From contig NZ_CALPCN010000001.1 of assembly GCF_943193045.1 (NCBI RefSeq), forward strand, positions 62,001 through 126,000: a DNA stretch of 64,000 bases. Reading direction: 5' to 3'. The stretch's first letter is position 1. Each line of letters starts with the position of its first letter. The position numbers and the translations under genes were made by a program. Shown here one piece after another: positions 52,359 to 63,649 of this stretch. The notes under the pieces were generated by a model. That model was not told the DNA's origin. It saw nothing but the letters and a program-made list of their open reading frames with translations, and searched no databases. The stretch comes from Pumilibacter muris (lineage in GTDB: Bacteria; Bacillota; Clostridia; Christensenellales; Pumilibacteraceae).

Positions 52359-53696
52359 TTGTCGTTTGACTCCCAAACCGATATTAAGAACGAACAAAAC
52401 GAACAACGGGTCAACATATTCGCGGTAGCGGTACGTTCGGCCTTTTGGACAGTGGTTGCGGGCGTGTTGTTGTGCGCGTGTTTTTTGTCGTTTTTCCCGT
52501 ATACCGCTATGAAGTTTTATGCAAAACTCGATTTGAAAGAAATGGCGTTTGCAAGCGCCGAAAAATATATTGCCCGCAACGCGAGCGATTACAGCGCGGA
52601 AATCGGACGAGTGCCGTCCGGTTTCGGAAAATATGCCGACGCGCTTTATTATGCCGCCAACGCTTCGATTTATTTTTTGAACGATGCCGTGAGCGAAAAG
52701 GGCGGGGCGTCGGAAGACGCGGTGTATTACGCTAAAAAAGTGAATAAGTACGCAAACGAATATATTTATTGGAACGACCTTTCGCTACTCGGCGAAGAAA
52801 ATTCGTTTAGAAATAGAACGAAAAAAATAGACGACTACAATTTGTTGCATACTGCTCCGCGTATGCGTCCGCATGTGTACAGTTACACCGATTATCTTAA
52901 CACGGCGCTTTTTAAATCGTGGTACGTTTTGGCAAAAGACGAAAAGGCGCGTTCTGTTGAAACGAGCGCATCTTTGGAAAAAATGACTACGAGGCTAAGT
53001 ACGGTAACCACTCGTTGGAACGAAATAGAGGACTGGACGAAAGAAAACGAAAACACCGTTGCGGACGTGTTCTTGTTGTTCGGTCAACTCTCGACGTATA
53101 TCGACGCCGAACTTTACGAACTCGGACTTTATAAAGATATTGCCGCAAATCCAAACGGACTGTTGCATATCGACGAAAACGAAATCGGCAATTTTTCTCG
53201 CAGAGCGCTTTTATCCGGCAAGGACAAGCCGTTCGATTTGTTTTTAGAGGACGACGTACGCAATGCCGGCAATAGCAAAGAAAGCATATTCACCGTTTGG
53301 TACGATTTTATAAACGACAATTATTCGAAGTTTGTTGAGCTTGTTAAATCGCTTACAATGAACGGAAACAAATATATTCCGAGTTCGGCGGAAGCTACTG
53401 CCGACGTAACCCATGCCGCCACTCAACAACTTAAATATACTTATTATGTTAAAACGCTGTCGGATTTTTCGCGTTCCATGCATAATATGACGGCGGTGTT
53501 CTCTGGCAACAGGCGTTATTTCGACGAAAAAGTGCAAACCGATTTGCAACAGAGTTTTGAAGATTGGCAGAATAATATGTTTGTCAGAGACGTGCGCAAC
53601 AGCGCTAATTTGAGTTCTTGCCGTATTTTCGAATGGTACGAATGGGGAATGTTAAACGATTATTTAAGCTATTTCAGAGCGCCCGCCAACGCGTAA
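52359..53696 (+). CDS. Single-pass membrane protein with large extracytoplasmic helical domain
   Basis: A 445-residue protein starting at TTG with AGAGGT upstream. One membrane helix at about residues 30-52 (SAFWTVVAGVLLCACFLSFF) anchors a long, mostly helical region rich in Tyr, Asn and charged residues. The order YAKLDLKEMAFASAEKYIA, ADALYYAANASIYFLNDAV and SYTDYLNTALFKSWYVLAK suggests TPR-like repeats. No enzymatic motif is visible. It stands alone ahead of guaB. Function unknown. Confidence 0.75.
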   Translation: MSFDSQTDIKNEQNEQRVNIFAVAVRSAFWTVVAGVLLCACFLSFFPYTAMKFYAKLDLKEMAFASAEKYIARNASDYSAEIGRVPSGFGKYADALYYAANASIYFLNDAVSEKGGASEDAVYYAKKVNKYANEYIYWNDLSLLGEENSFRNRTKKIDDYNLLHTAPRMRPHVYSYTDYLNTALFKSWYVLAKDEKARSVETSASLEKMTTRLSTVTTRWNEIEDWTKENENTVADVFLLFGQLSTYIDAELYELGLYKDIAANPNGLLHIDENEIGNFSRRALLSGKDKPFDLFLEDDVRNAGNSKESIFTVWYDFINDNYSKFVELVKSLTMNGNKYIPSSAEATADVTHAATQQLKYTYYVKTLSDFSRSMHNMTAVFSGNRRYFDEKVQTDLQQSFEDWQNNMFVRDVRNSANLSSCRIFEWYEWGMLNDYLSYFRAPANA

Positions 53697-53731
53697 TAAA
53701 AACGAAAGATATTTTTAAGGAGACCTAATAA

Positions 53732-55189
<1,458 letters not shown>

Positions 55190-55309
55190 ATGCGCCAAAA
55201 AGCGTTTATTCGATTTGTCGGCGCAAAATCATGTATTTCGGGCGATTGAAGTGGAATATATTGCGCAGAACGCGACAAAAAATTCGGCGTTTGCCGAAAA
55301 GGAGTGAAA

Positions 55310-56272
55310 ATGAAAGTATCGGTACTCGGATGCGGCAGGTGGGGCTCGTTCCTTGCCTGGTATAATAATCGTCTCGGAAATAACGTGATTAGTTTCGGAC
55401 CCGAAAACGATTACAGCTATCAAATTTTAAAAAACACAGGACGCAACGAATATGTGCGCTTCGACGAAAGCATAAAAGTGTCGTGCGACCTCGACGAAGC
55501 TTTAAACCACGCCGAAATAGTTATTATAAGCATATCGAGTCAGGGATTGCGCGGATTTGCGTCCGAAATTGCCAAACGCGACATAAAGAACAAAAAGTTT
55601 GTGCTTTGCATGAAAGGCATAGAAGAAACTACGGGCAAGCGTTTGAGCGAGGTTGCGATAGAGAGCGGCATACCCAAAGAAAACGTCGCCGTTTGGGCGG
55701 GACCCGGTCATATTCAGGAATTTACCAAAAACGTGCCTAACTGCATGGTTATAGATTCTTACAACGAAGAGCTTACAAAGTTTTTGGCTGATTCGTTTAA
55801 GAGCGACTTAATACGTTTTTACTATGGCAACGATATAATAGGCACCGAAGTGGGCGCCGCCACTAAGAATATTATGGGTATTGTGGCGGGCGTGCTCGAC
55901 GGACTAAACTATGTAACTCTTAAAGGTCCGCTCATGGCTCGCGGGGCGAGGGAAGTTGCGCGCCTTATTAAAGCGCTCGGCGGCAACGAGCTTTCGGCAT
56001 ACGGGCTGTGCCATTTGGGCGATTACGAAACTACGTTGTTTTCGTTGCACAGTCATAACCGAAAGTGGGGCGAGGCTTACGTTTTGGGGCAACCGTTCGA
56101 TAAACTTGCCGAAGGCGTGGCTACCGCCCGCGCCGTAAGTAAGTTGGCGCATAAACTTAAAGTTGATATGCCTCTTACCGAAGCGGTGAACGAAATGATT
56201 ACCAAAAAGATACACCCCAAAGACTTGCTTATAACGCTTTTCGAACGCGACGCGAAAAACGAATTTAAGTGA
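55310..56272 (+). CDS. gpsA: NAD(P)H-dependent glycerol-3-phosphate dehydrogenase
   Basis: A 320-residue enzyme. The N-terminal Rossmann motif is VSVLGCGRWGSFLAWY. VLCMKGIEETTGKRLSEV and GTEVGAATKNIMGIVAGVLDG carry the catalytic lysines, and KGPLMARGAREVARL follows. The segment WAGPGHIQEF replaces the usual SGPSHAEEV, as in some Clostridia. It reduces dihydroxyacetone phosphate for phospholipid synthesis. ATG 55310 fits AAAGGAG better than the GTG six bases earlier. Confidence 0.93.
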   Translation: MKVSVLGCGRWGSFLAWYNNRLGNNVISFGPENDYSYQILKNTGRNEYVRFDESIKVSCDLDEALNHAEIVIISISSQGLRGFASEIAKRDIKNKKFVLCMKGIEETTGKRLSEVAIESGIPKENVAVWAGPGHIQEFTKNVPNCMVIDSYNEELTKFLADSFKSDLIRFYYGNDIIGTEVGAATKNIMGIVAGVLDGLNYVTLKGPLMARGAREVARLIKALGGNELSAYGLCHLGDYETTLFSLHSHNRKWGEAYVLGQPFDKLAEGVATARAVSKLAHKLKVDMPLTEAVNEMITKKIHPKDLLITLFERDAKNEFK

Positions 56273-56296
56273 AATCGATATAAAAGGTATAATAAA

Positions 56297-56325
56297 AATC
56301 CGTAACTTAGGTTACGGATTTTTTG
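56297..56325. terminator. Bidirectional intrinsic terminator
   Basis: AAATCCGTAAC pairs with GTTACGGATTT around a TTAG loop, with an A-run before and T-run after. It lies between convergent gpsA and the DnaJ-like gene. Confidence 0.9.
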
Positions 56326-56349
56326 GTGATAAAAGTGCGAATTCGTTTT

Positions 56350-57870
56350 CTATTTATTGTCGGGCTCATAGCCTAAGTTGGCGGCTTGCCTGAAAAACGC
56401 CGAGCCGATTATTTTATTTTTTCGAACGCCTTCGCCGTTGGAATAGCACACTCCGAGATTATAAATGGCGGCGGGGTGGGCTTGCTCCATAGCTTCGTTG
56501 AACCAGTAAACGGCTTGCGCGAAATCTTGCTCCACGTTTTTGCCTTTATGGTAAATTTCGCCCAAAAGATTTTGCGCGTCGGCGTCGCCTGCAAGTGCGA
56601 GAGCGGAAAGCTCGTCGAAATGCGCCCAAAATTCTTTAACGGCGAGCTTGTTGCGGTATTCCGCTTGTATGCGTTCGTTTTCTTTAACGAGCTTGCGTTC
56701 GTTAGCTATGCGTTCCGTCGTGCAACCGATAGACGCATTGTATGCTGCGCGCTTTTCGGGGTCGGAGAGAACTTCGTAAGCGTCTTTGAGTTTTTGCAGT
56801 TTGTTTACGCTCTCGTTGTCGGGTTTGCCGGCATAGTGCGAAAAAAGGTGCTCGTAGGCGGCTTTAATTTCTTCATCGTCCGCCCATATCAAAACGCCGA
56901 GCGTGCCGTATAGAGTGGGTTTTGCGAGCCGACGGTCGGCTTTCGATTTTTTGGACCAATAGTTGGCTTTCGCCTCCATCGATATGAGGAACTTGTTGTT
57001 TTCGTCGAGCTGACGCCTAAGCTCCGTTTGCGCCTCGATTCCCGCGAACTCGGTTGAAAGCTCGTTCGTTATTTTATCGAGTTCTTTGAGCTGCTCTTTA
57101 ATTTGTTTGTGTTTTTCGTGTTGCGACGCGGGGCTTTCGGAAGAATCCGCAAAGCTTATAACGTCGTCGGGGTCTAATTGCAAATCGTTTATTTTCTTTT
57201 CTAAATCTTTTATTTTACGCTGCGATTCGCTGAACTGCTCTTTAAGCGAATTAACCGATTCTACGGCTCCGCCGCCCGCCGCTTTTCTAAGCCACGAAAG
57301 TTGAGCTTCGAGGTCTTGCAATTTTTCGTTCTTTTGCGAAAGTTCGCGGTCGCGGTCGAACAGTTCCTGTTCGAGTTCGCTTCTGTCGTGCTCGCAATCC
57401 GCAGCCTTTTTCTTGAATTTTTCGTTTGCGGCAAGGGCGAGACGCAAATTGTTGCTTATTCTTATGCGCTCTTTATCAAAAGTCGCGCGGCTGTCGTTAA
57501 ATCCGTGTTCGTATCCCGCTTTGTAGGCGCGGTCGTTCACTTCGGTAAGTTGCGCTTGTACTTGCGCTTGAACTTGCGCGTGCACCTGAGCCATAAGATT
57601 GCGTTGGGTGGCTTCGTCTACATGACGCACACCGTCGGTGGTGAATTTCGGACCTGAGGCGTTTTTAAGTTGCACGTCGTATTCGGCTCTAAGCTGTGGG
57701 TCGGTTAAAATTCTGTTCGCTTCGCTTATGTCGGCAAACCGTTTCGCGGCTTCTTCGTTACCCGGATTTACGTCGGGATGGTAGCGTTTGGCGAGCATGC
57801 GGTAGCGCAATTTGATTTCTTCGTTCGTTGCGCTCTGCTTAACGTTTAAAATTTGGTAGTAGTTTTTCAT
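56350..57870 (-). CDS. DnaJ-domain protein with coiled coil, second degenerate J domain and Sel1 repeats
   Basis: A 506-residue protein. Residues 1-68 are a canonical J domain with HPD at 31-33. A region of about 200 residues rich in Gln/Glu/Lys is a coiled coil. Near residues 318-385 a second J-like fold (LYGTLGVLIWADDEEIKAAYEHLF, then DAYEVLSDPEKRAAYN) has HYA where HPD should be. Two Sel1-like repeats close the protein (DAQNLLGEIYHKGKNVEQDF, AIYNLGVCYSNGEGV). It should recruit DnaK through the first J domain. It lacks the Zn and C-terminal domains of DnaJ itself. Confidence 0.9.
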   Translation of the reverse strand: MKNYYQILNVKQSATNEEIKLRYRMLAKRYHPDVNPGNEEAAKRFADISEANRILTDPQLRAEYDVQLKNASGPKFTTDGVRHVDEATQRNLMAQVHAQVQAQVQAQLTEVNDRAYKAGYEHGFNDSRATFDKERIRISNNLRLALAANEKFKKKAADCEHDRSELEQELFDRDRELSQKNEKLQDLEAQLSWLRKAAGGGAVESVNSLKEQFSESQRKIKDLEKKINDLQLDPDDVISFADSSESPASQHEKHKQIKEQLKELDKITNELSTEFAGIEAQTELRRQLDENNKFLISMEAKANYWSKKSKADRRLAKPTLYGTLGVLIWADDEEIKAAYEHLFSHYAGKPDNESVNKLQKLKDAYEVLSDPEKRAAYNASIGCTTERIANERKLVKENERIQAEYRNKLAVKEFWAHFDELSALALAGDADAQNLLGEIYHKGKNVEQDFAQAVYWFNEAMEQAHPAAIYNLGVCYSNGEGVRKNKIIGSAFFRQAANLGYEPDNK

Positions 57871-58102
57871 CCGACACCTCGTATGTAATTATGGGCGTTT
57901 ATAGTCTTTAACATAAAGTATAGTATTTATTGCGCGTTTAGTCAAGCATTCAGCGCAAATTGTAAAGTTTAAACGCCTTAGCGCGCAAGTATATGCTCTA
58001 AAACCGCTTGCTAAAATTAAAAAGGTATGTTATACTTAATAACGTATAATGTTATAATACAAAAGCTATGCGCTTTAACAAAATTGCGAGAGGATTTCTA
58101 AA

Positions 58103-61099
58103 ATGTTGAAAAGAAGATGGCGTGACATTGTGGTAATAGCGGTGTGTGTAATTGCCGTTGTGATTACCGCCATAGTGTATTCGGCTTTTGCGTCCGACCA
58201 CATTTTTAAAGAGAGCAAAGAGCACTTAATGGAAATTTACGAGCAAGTAAATTCCAGATTTTCGCAATCTGTGTCTAGCCACAGAAAGCTTATGTACAGT
58301 TGGGAAAACTATATAGAAAATTCGGTCAACGAGATAAAGAGCGGCGACGGCGACCGTCAGAACGAGTTCAATACTTTCATGGTTGACCAACAGTCGCAAT
58401 GGGGGTTCACCGAGTTTTATTTTATAAGCAGAAATGAGACCCAAAGTCCCGACCCCGACGACGAGTACGGTAATATCGTTAATTGCCTAACTTTGTCGGG
58501 AAATATCGAACAGCTGAAATTCAGAAGAAGTCTTAACGAACTTCTCGAAAGCGATAAGGGCGGCGTTGTGGGAATAGACGGCACCGGCGAGCAGTTTATG
58601 TTGTTTGCCGTTCCTATTATAAAAAACACATATAAAGGCTTCGAGTATGCCGCGATAGGCATAAAATTCAACGCGAAAGACATGGTGGACGTTTTGTCTA
58701 TAACGTCGTTCGGAGAAGAAGGCATTTGCTACATTGTTTTGCCCGACGGCACCGTTTTGCTTCAAACCAGCACGAAACTCGGCATGCGGGAAAATTATGT
58801 GTCGTTTCTTAAAAACGAGTGCAGTATAGACGATTCCGAAGTAAACAAAATACTTTCCGATTGGAGCATAGAAGACGGGCAGGAATCCAACGCCGTGCTT
58901 TTCAAGCATGGCGGCGAGAATTATTATCTTGCTTATATTCCCATCGACTTCGGCGATTGGATGCTTCTCGGTGTTGCTTCCGCAAATGTAGTTAACAGCA
59001 GCATGAGCAGATTCAGAACGATTACGGTGTTGGTTATGGGCTCCATATTCTTTGTTATAGGCGCCGTAATTGCGGTAATGATTATTTTAAATAACCGCAG
59101 ACGCGTTAGAGAGAAAGAGCTCGAAGTTAAGTCGCGCGAAAACTTGCTCGAATTACTGACTGTGAACAGCAAGGATATTTTCGTACTGTTTTCTCCCGAT
59201 ACTTTTAAAGCGGATTACGTTAGCACCAACATGGAGCAAGTGCTCGGACTCGACGCCGCCGCCGTGAAAAAAGACGTGCGTCATTTGCTCGCCGCGTCCG
59301 TTGCAGAATATCCGCCGTTTACTACCGAAAAATTAAAATCTTTGGTGACGGGTCGCACTTGGACCACCGATATACAGATGAGAAATGTTGTGAGCGGCGA
59401 AGTATACTTATACAGAATGTCGTTGTATCACAGTATGTCGAACGGAATAGATAGTTGCGTTATAGTGTTCTCCGACCGTACTCAAGAGCGCAAGATGAGC
59501 GCCGACCTCGAAGTTGCGCTCGATATAGCAAAATCGGCGAACGCGGCTAAGAGCAACTTCCTTGCCAACATGTCGCACGATATACGCACGCCAATGAACG
59601 CCATTATAGGATTTTCGGCGTTGCTCGCAAAAGATGCGGAAAATCCCGATAAGGTGCGCGAATATATTCGTAAAATCGCGTTATCGGGACAGCATTTGCT
59701 CAGCCTTATAAACGACATTCTCGATATGAGCAAAATCGAAAGCGGCAAAACCTCGCTCAATATAGAAGAATTCAATTTGTCGGAATTCCTCGAAGAGGTT
59801 TATTCGATGATGATTTCTCAAACCAAAGCGAAAAAGCAAACTTTCGACGTGAGAACGAAAGGGCACATGCCCGAACTCGTGCTCGGCGACAAGTTGCGTT
59901 TAAATCAAATTTTGTTGAACCTTTTGTCTAACGCCGTTAAATATACGCCTAACGAAGGCAACATTGAGCTCATTATAGAATCGCTCGACAAAAAAATGCA
60001 CAATCACGTTCATTTGCGGTTCGAAGTTAAAGACAACGGCATAGGCATGAGCCCCGAGTTTGTGAAAACCGTTTTCGACCCGTTTGCGCGCGAGAGCAAA
60101 GAGGCAACGAAAGAAATTCAAGGAACGGGGCTCGGAATGGCTATAACCAAAAATATAGTCAATCTTATGGGTGGAACAATATCGGTAACGAGCGAACCCG
60201 ACAAAGGAAGTTCGTTCGTGGTAGAACTCGAATTAGCCATTTCGAATAAAACTAAGGTAGACGAGAATTTCTGGGTTCACAACGAAATTACAAGTATTCT
60301 CGTTGTAGACGACGAAGAAGAAGTTTGCATAGACATAAAAGAGCTTATGACGGATACGGGCGTAGATGTGTCGTATGCGTTGAGCGGCGTGAAAGCCGTT
60401 GAAATGGTTGCCGCCGCTCACGACGAAAACAACGACTACAACATTGTGTTGCTCGACTGGAAAATGCCCGGCATGGACGGCGTGGAGACCGCAAAGCGTA
60501 TACGCGAAAAGGTGGGCAACGAAGTTCCCATTATGGTGCTTACCTCGTATAGTTTCGACGAAATCGAAGACGAGGCGAAGGAAGCGGGAATAGATTACTT
60601 CCTGCCTAAGCCGTTCTTCGTTTCGAATTTCAGAAATGCAATTTCACAAATACGCGATTCGGGACACAAGGAAGCTCCCGAAAAAGTTAGCGAAGGAACG
60701 TCTATTAAAGGGCTTAAAGTGCTTGCCGCCGAAGATAACGAAATAAACGCGGAAATTTTGTTGGAGTTGCTCGACATAGAAGAAGTGACGTGCGAAATCG
60801 CGGAAAACGGCGAAGAGGCGCTCAAAAAATTCGAGGCGTCGGAGCCCGGACAATACGATATAATCTTTATGGACGTGCAAATGCCTATTATGAACGGCTA
60901 CGAGGCTACTCGGGCAATTCGCGCGAGCAGTCATCCGTGCGCTAAAACCATACCCATTATCGCCATGACTGCCAACGCGTTCGACGAGGACGTGAGAATG
61001 GCTCTCGACGCGGGAATGAACGCTCATTTGGCTAAGCCTATCGATATGTGTAAATTAAAAAATATTGTTGCCGACTTGTTGAGGAATAACAATGAATAA
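58103..61099 (+). CDS. Hybrid sensor histidine kinase with two receiver domains
   Basis: A 998-residue membrane kinase. The first helix is at about residues 9-29 and the second at about 306-329, enclosing a Cache-like extracellular sensor. A PAS-like domain spans roughly 345-465. The phosphoacceptor is His492 in NFLANMSHDIRTPMNAIIGF. The ATPase shows DNGIGMSPEF and GTGLGMAITKNIV. Receiver 1 starts ILVVDDEEEVCIDI with VLLDWKMPGMDG, and receiver 2 has LAAEDNEINAEILLELL with IIFMDVQMPIMNGYEA. The following REC-HD-GYP-GGDEF and HPt genes complete a multistep relay. The signal is unknown. Confidence 0.94.
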   Translation: MLKRRWRDIVVIAVCVIAVVITAIVYSAFASDHIFKESKEHLMEIYEQVNSRFSQSVSSHRKLMYSWENYIENSVNEIKSGDGDRQNEFNTFMVDQQSQWGFTEFYFISRNETQSPDPDDEYGNIVNCLTLSGNIEQLKFRRSLNELLESDKGGVVGIDGTGEQFMLFAVPIIKNTYKGFEYAAIGIKFNAKDMVDVLSITSFGEEGICYIVLPDGTVLLQTSTKLGMRENYVSFLKNECSIDDSEVNKILSDWSIEDGQESNAVLFKHGGENYYLAYIPIDFGDWMLLGVASANVVNSSMSRFRTITVLVMGSIFFVIGAVIAVMIILNNRRRVREKELEVKSRENLLELLTVNSKDIFVLFSPDTFKADYVSTNMEQVLGLDAAAVKKDVRHLLAASVAEYPPFTTEKLKSLVTGRTWTTDIQMRNVVSGEVYLYRMSLYHSMSNGIDSCVIVFSDRTQERKMSADLEVALDIAKSANAAKSNFLANMSHDIRTPMNAIIGFSALLAKDAENPDKVREYIRKIALSGQHLLSLINDILDMSKIESGKTSLNIEEFNLSEFLEEVYSMMISQTKAKKQTFDVRTKGHMPELVLGDKLRLNQILLNLLSNAVKYTPNEGNIELIIESLDKKMHNHVHLRFEVKDNGIGMSPEFVKTVFDPFARESKEATKEIQGTGLGMAITKNIVNLMGGTISVTSEPDKGSSFVVELELAISNKTKVDENFWVHNEITSILVVDDEEEVCIDIKELMTDTGVDVSYALSGVKAVEMVAAAHDENNDYNIVLLDWKMPGMDGVETAKRIREKVGNEVPIMVLTSYSFDEIEDEAKEAGIDYFLPKPFFVSNFRNAISQIRDSGHKEAPEKVSEGTSIKGLKVLAAEDNEINAEILLELLDIEEVTCEIAENGEEALKKFEASEPGQYDIIFMDVQMPIMNGYEATRAIRASSHPCAKTIPIIAMTANAFDEDVRMALDAGMNAHLAKPIDMCKLKNIVADLLRNNNE

Positions 61100-63140
61100 C
61101 GTTAAGGCTAAAATATTGATAGTCGATGACTCCGAGCTTAATCGCGCATTGTTATCCGACATGCTTTCCGCCGATTTCGAAATTTTGGAAGCCGAAAACG
61201 GCGTTGAGGCTATGGAAATTTTGCACGAGCAGGAGCTTGAAATTTCTTTGATGCTTCTCGACATTGTGATGCCCGTTATGGACGGCTTCGAAGTGCTGTC
61301 TGTAATGAATCAAAAAGAATGGATTAAGTCTATACCCGTTATTATGATTTCGGCGGAAACGGGGGGCGCTTATATAGACAGGGCTTACGACTTGGGCGCA
61401 ATCGACTATATTAGTCGCCCTTTCGACGAGCGTACCGTTAAGCACCGCGTCATGAGCAATTTTATGCTCACAATAAAGCAAAAAGAAATGTCGGAGTTGT
61501 TGTCGTCGCAAATTTACGAAAAAGAAAAAGACAACAGCCTAATGATAGAAATTTTGTCGCATATTGTGGAGTTCAGAAACGGCGAAAGCGGTTTGCACGT
61601 TTTGCACGTTCATGCAATCACTAAAATGCTGTTGGAAAGGCTTGTTAAAAAGACTGACAAATACGAACTCTCGAACAAAGATATTCGCCTTATAAGCAAC
61701 GCGTCGGCGCTCCACGACATAGGCAAAATTTCCATACCTTCCGAAATTTTAAACAAACCCGGCAGGTTTACGCCCGAAGAATACGAAATAATGAAGAAGC
61801 ATACGGTTGAAGGCGCAAACATGCTCAGCGACATTCCGTTCAGAAAAAACGAATCGCTTATTCGCATAGGCTACCAGATTTGCCGTTGGCATCACGAGCG
61901 TTACGACGGCAAAGGGTATCCCGACGGGCTAAAAGGCGACGATATTCCCATTGCCGCGCAGGTTGTGGCTATGGCGGACGTATACGACGCTCTTACGAGC
62001 GAAAGGGTTTATAAGCCGCCGTACACGCCCGACGAAGCTATGAGAATGATTTTGAACGGCGAATGCGGCGCGTTCAGCCCGCTTCTTTTGGAATGTTTGA
62101 ACGACATTTCCGAATCGCTCAAAACGGAACTAAACGTGATTTCTTTCGGACACGCTACCGACAACGTTATTCACGACACCGTTAAGCAAATGCTTGAAAC
62201 TGACGGCGGCGATGCGTCGAACAGGTCTATACAGCTTTTGGAACGCGAGAGAATGAAATATCAATACCTTTTGGATATTTCGCGCGAAATCGTGTTCGAA
62301 TACAATTCCGTTCCCGAATTTATAAAGCTATCCGAACTCGGCGCCGAATCGCTCGGCATTCCCATGAAAATAATAGAGCCTGCGAATAATAAGGTATGGA
62401 CGCGCATGTTCGCCCGCGAGGACTTTGAACATTTCGTTGCGAAAATAAAAGAGACCACGCCCGAAAATCCTGTGCTTTCCGAAAAATATTTGCTTAATAT
62501 AAACCGCGACAAAAAGTGGTGCAAAGTGATTGCCAAAGCTATTTGGAGCGACGGCGAAATGCCCGAGTTCGAGGGCGCGGTAGGCAAAATAGTGGATATA
62601 AACGAGGAGTTCGCGGCAATGCAGTCGCTTGAACAAAAAGCCGATTGCGATTCGCGCACAGGGCTTTTCAACCATAACGCCGCAAAGCGCCGCATTTCTG
62701 CGATTTTATCGGAAAACAAGGGCAAGAACAAGCGCTATGCGCTAACGGTGTTCGACCTCGATAACTTTAAGGAAGCCAACGACGTATACGGGCATCTTTT
62801 CGGCGACGAGGTGTTGGAAGAGATTGCGAGCAGAATAAAGGCGAGCACCCGAAGCACCGATATTGCGGCGCGTATGGGCGGCGACGAATTTATTCTCTTT
62901 ATGGAATATAAAGAAACCGTCGAACCGCAAATAAAAAGAATTTTCAAAAAGCTCACCGAGCCTTTTAAAGAATTCGACGTGGGCATAAGCATGGGCGTGG
63001 CGTGCGTAGAAAGTTACGACGGCGACTACGACACATTGTTTACTATGGCGGACACCGCTATGTATACAGTTAAACGCAATAAGAAAAATTCGTTCAGCTT
63101 TTACAACGATTCGATGAAATCTTTGTTGCAAGCCGACTGA
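61092..63140 (+). CDS. Response regulator with HD-GYP and GGDEF domains (c-di-GMP turnover)
   Basis: A 682-residue protein. REC (residues 5-120) has ILIVDDSELNRALL and MLLDIVMPVMDGF. HD-GYP (about 155-340) has SALHDIGKISIP, HTVEGANML and WHHERYDGKGYPDGL, all metal and GYP residues intact. A PAS-like linker follows. The GGDEF domain (about 520-675) keeps ARMGGDEFILF with an RxxD inhibitory site (RSTD) five residues before it. So both synthesis and breakdown of c-di-GMP are possible. It overlaps the kinase stop by eight bases. Confidence 0.94.
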   Translation: MNNVKAKILIVDDSELNRALLSDMLSADFEILEAENGVEAMEILHEQELEISLMLLDIVMPVMDGFEVLSVMNQKEWIKSIPVIMISAETGGAYIDRAYDLGAIDYISRPFDERTVKHRVMSNFMLTIKQKEMSELLSSQIYEKEKDNSLMIEILSHIVEFRNGESGLHVLHVHAITKMLLERLVKKTDKYELSNKDIRLISNASALHDIGKISIPSEILNKPGRFTPEEYEIMKKHTVEGANMLSDIPFRKNESLIRIGYQICRWHHERYDGKGYPDGLKGDDIPIAAQVVAMADVYDALTSERVYKPPYTPDEAMRMILNGECGAFSPLLLECLNDISESLKTELNVISFGHATDNVIHDTVKQMLETDGGDASNRSIQLLERERMKYQYLLDISREIVFEYNSVPEFIKLSELGAESLGIPMKIIEPANNKVWTRMFAREDFEHFVAKIKETTPENPVLSEKYLLNINRDKKWCKVIAKAIWSDGEMPEFEGAVGKIVDINEEFAAMQSLEQKADCDSRTGLFNHNAAKRRISAILSENKGKNKRYALTVFDLDNFKEANDVYGHLFGDEVLEEIASRIKASTRSTDIAARMGGDEFILFMEYKETVEPQIKRIFKKLTEPFKEFDVGISMGVACVESYDGDYDTLFTMADTAMYTVKRNKKNSFSFYNDSMKSLLQAD

Positions 63141-63187
63141 TAAAAACTAAGGCAATATTTTACCCGCTACGGGAAAGGAGTTTAAAC

Positions 63188-63541
63188 ATGACCGTTAAAG
63201 AATGTTACGCTTTAATCGGTGCCGACTACGACAACGTTTTGAGCAGGCTTCGTACCGACGAGAGAATAACGAAATTTTTGTTTAAAGTGGCGGAGGATAA
63301 GAGTTATGAACTCTTATGCGATTCGCTTAAAACACAAAATATGCCCGAAGCTTTTCGCGCCGCCCACACGATTAAGGGCGTTTGCATGAATTTGTCGCTT
63401 ACAAAGCTATACGCTTCCGCCGAGCGCCTAACCGAAGCGCTTAGAGGAAGAACGGAATACGGCGACGACATTCCGCCGCTTTTCGAGCAGCTTAAATCCG
63501 ATTACGAAAGCACAGTGAACGGCATAAGAATGTTGCAATAA
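63188..63541 (+). CDS. HPt domain phosphotransfer protein
   Basis: A 117-residue helical bundle with the phosphoacceptor His60 in FRAAHTIKGVCMNLSL, the standard HPt motif. It starts 48 nt after the GGDEF regulator with GAAAGGAG upstream. It would shuttle phosphate between the hybrid kinase receivers and the HD-GYP/GGDEF regulator. Confidence 0.93.
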   Translation: MTVKECYALIGADYDNVLSRLRTDERITKFLFKVAEDKSYELLCDSLKTQNMPEAFRAAHTIKGVCMNLSLTKLYASAERLTEALRGRTEYGDDIPPLFEQLKSDYESTVNGIRMLQ

Positions 63542-63545
63542 TAGC

Positions 63546-63574
63546 TTTACATTTTAGCCGCAAAGTGATATAAT
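63546..63574 (+). promoter_or_regulatory. Promoter of the 76-residue protein and cysK
   Basis: TTTACA at 63546-63551, 17-bp spacer, TATAAT at 63569-63574, directly after the HPt gene. Confidence 0.65.
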
Positions 63575-63649
63575 GTGCGATAATAATGTGTTAAAACGGT
63601 ATTTAAAATTTGATGAGTTTGCCAAGCTCAATTAAAGGAGTTTAAAAAA

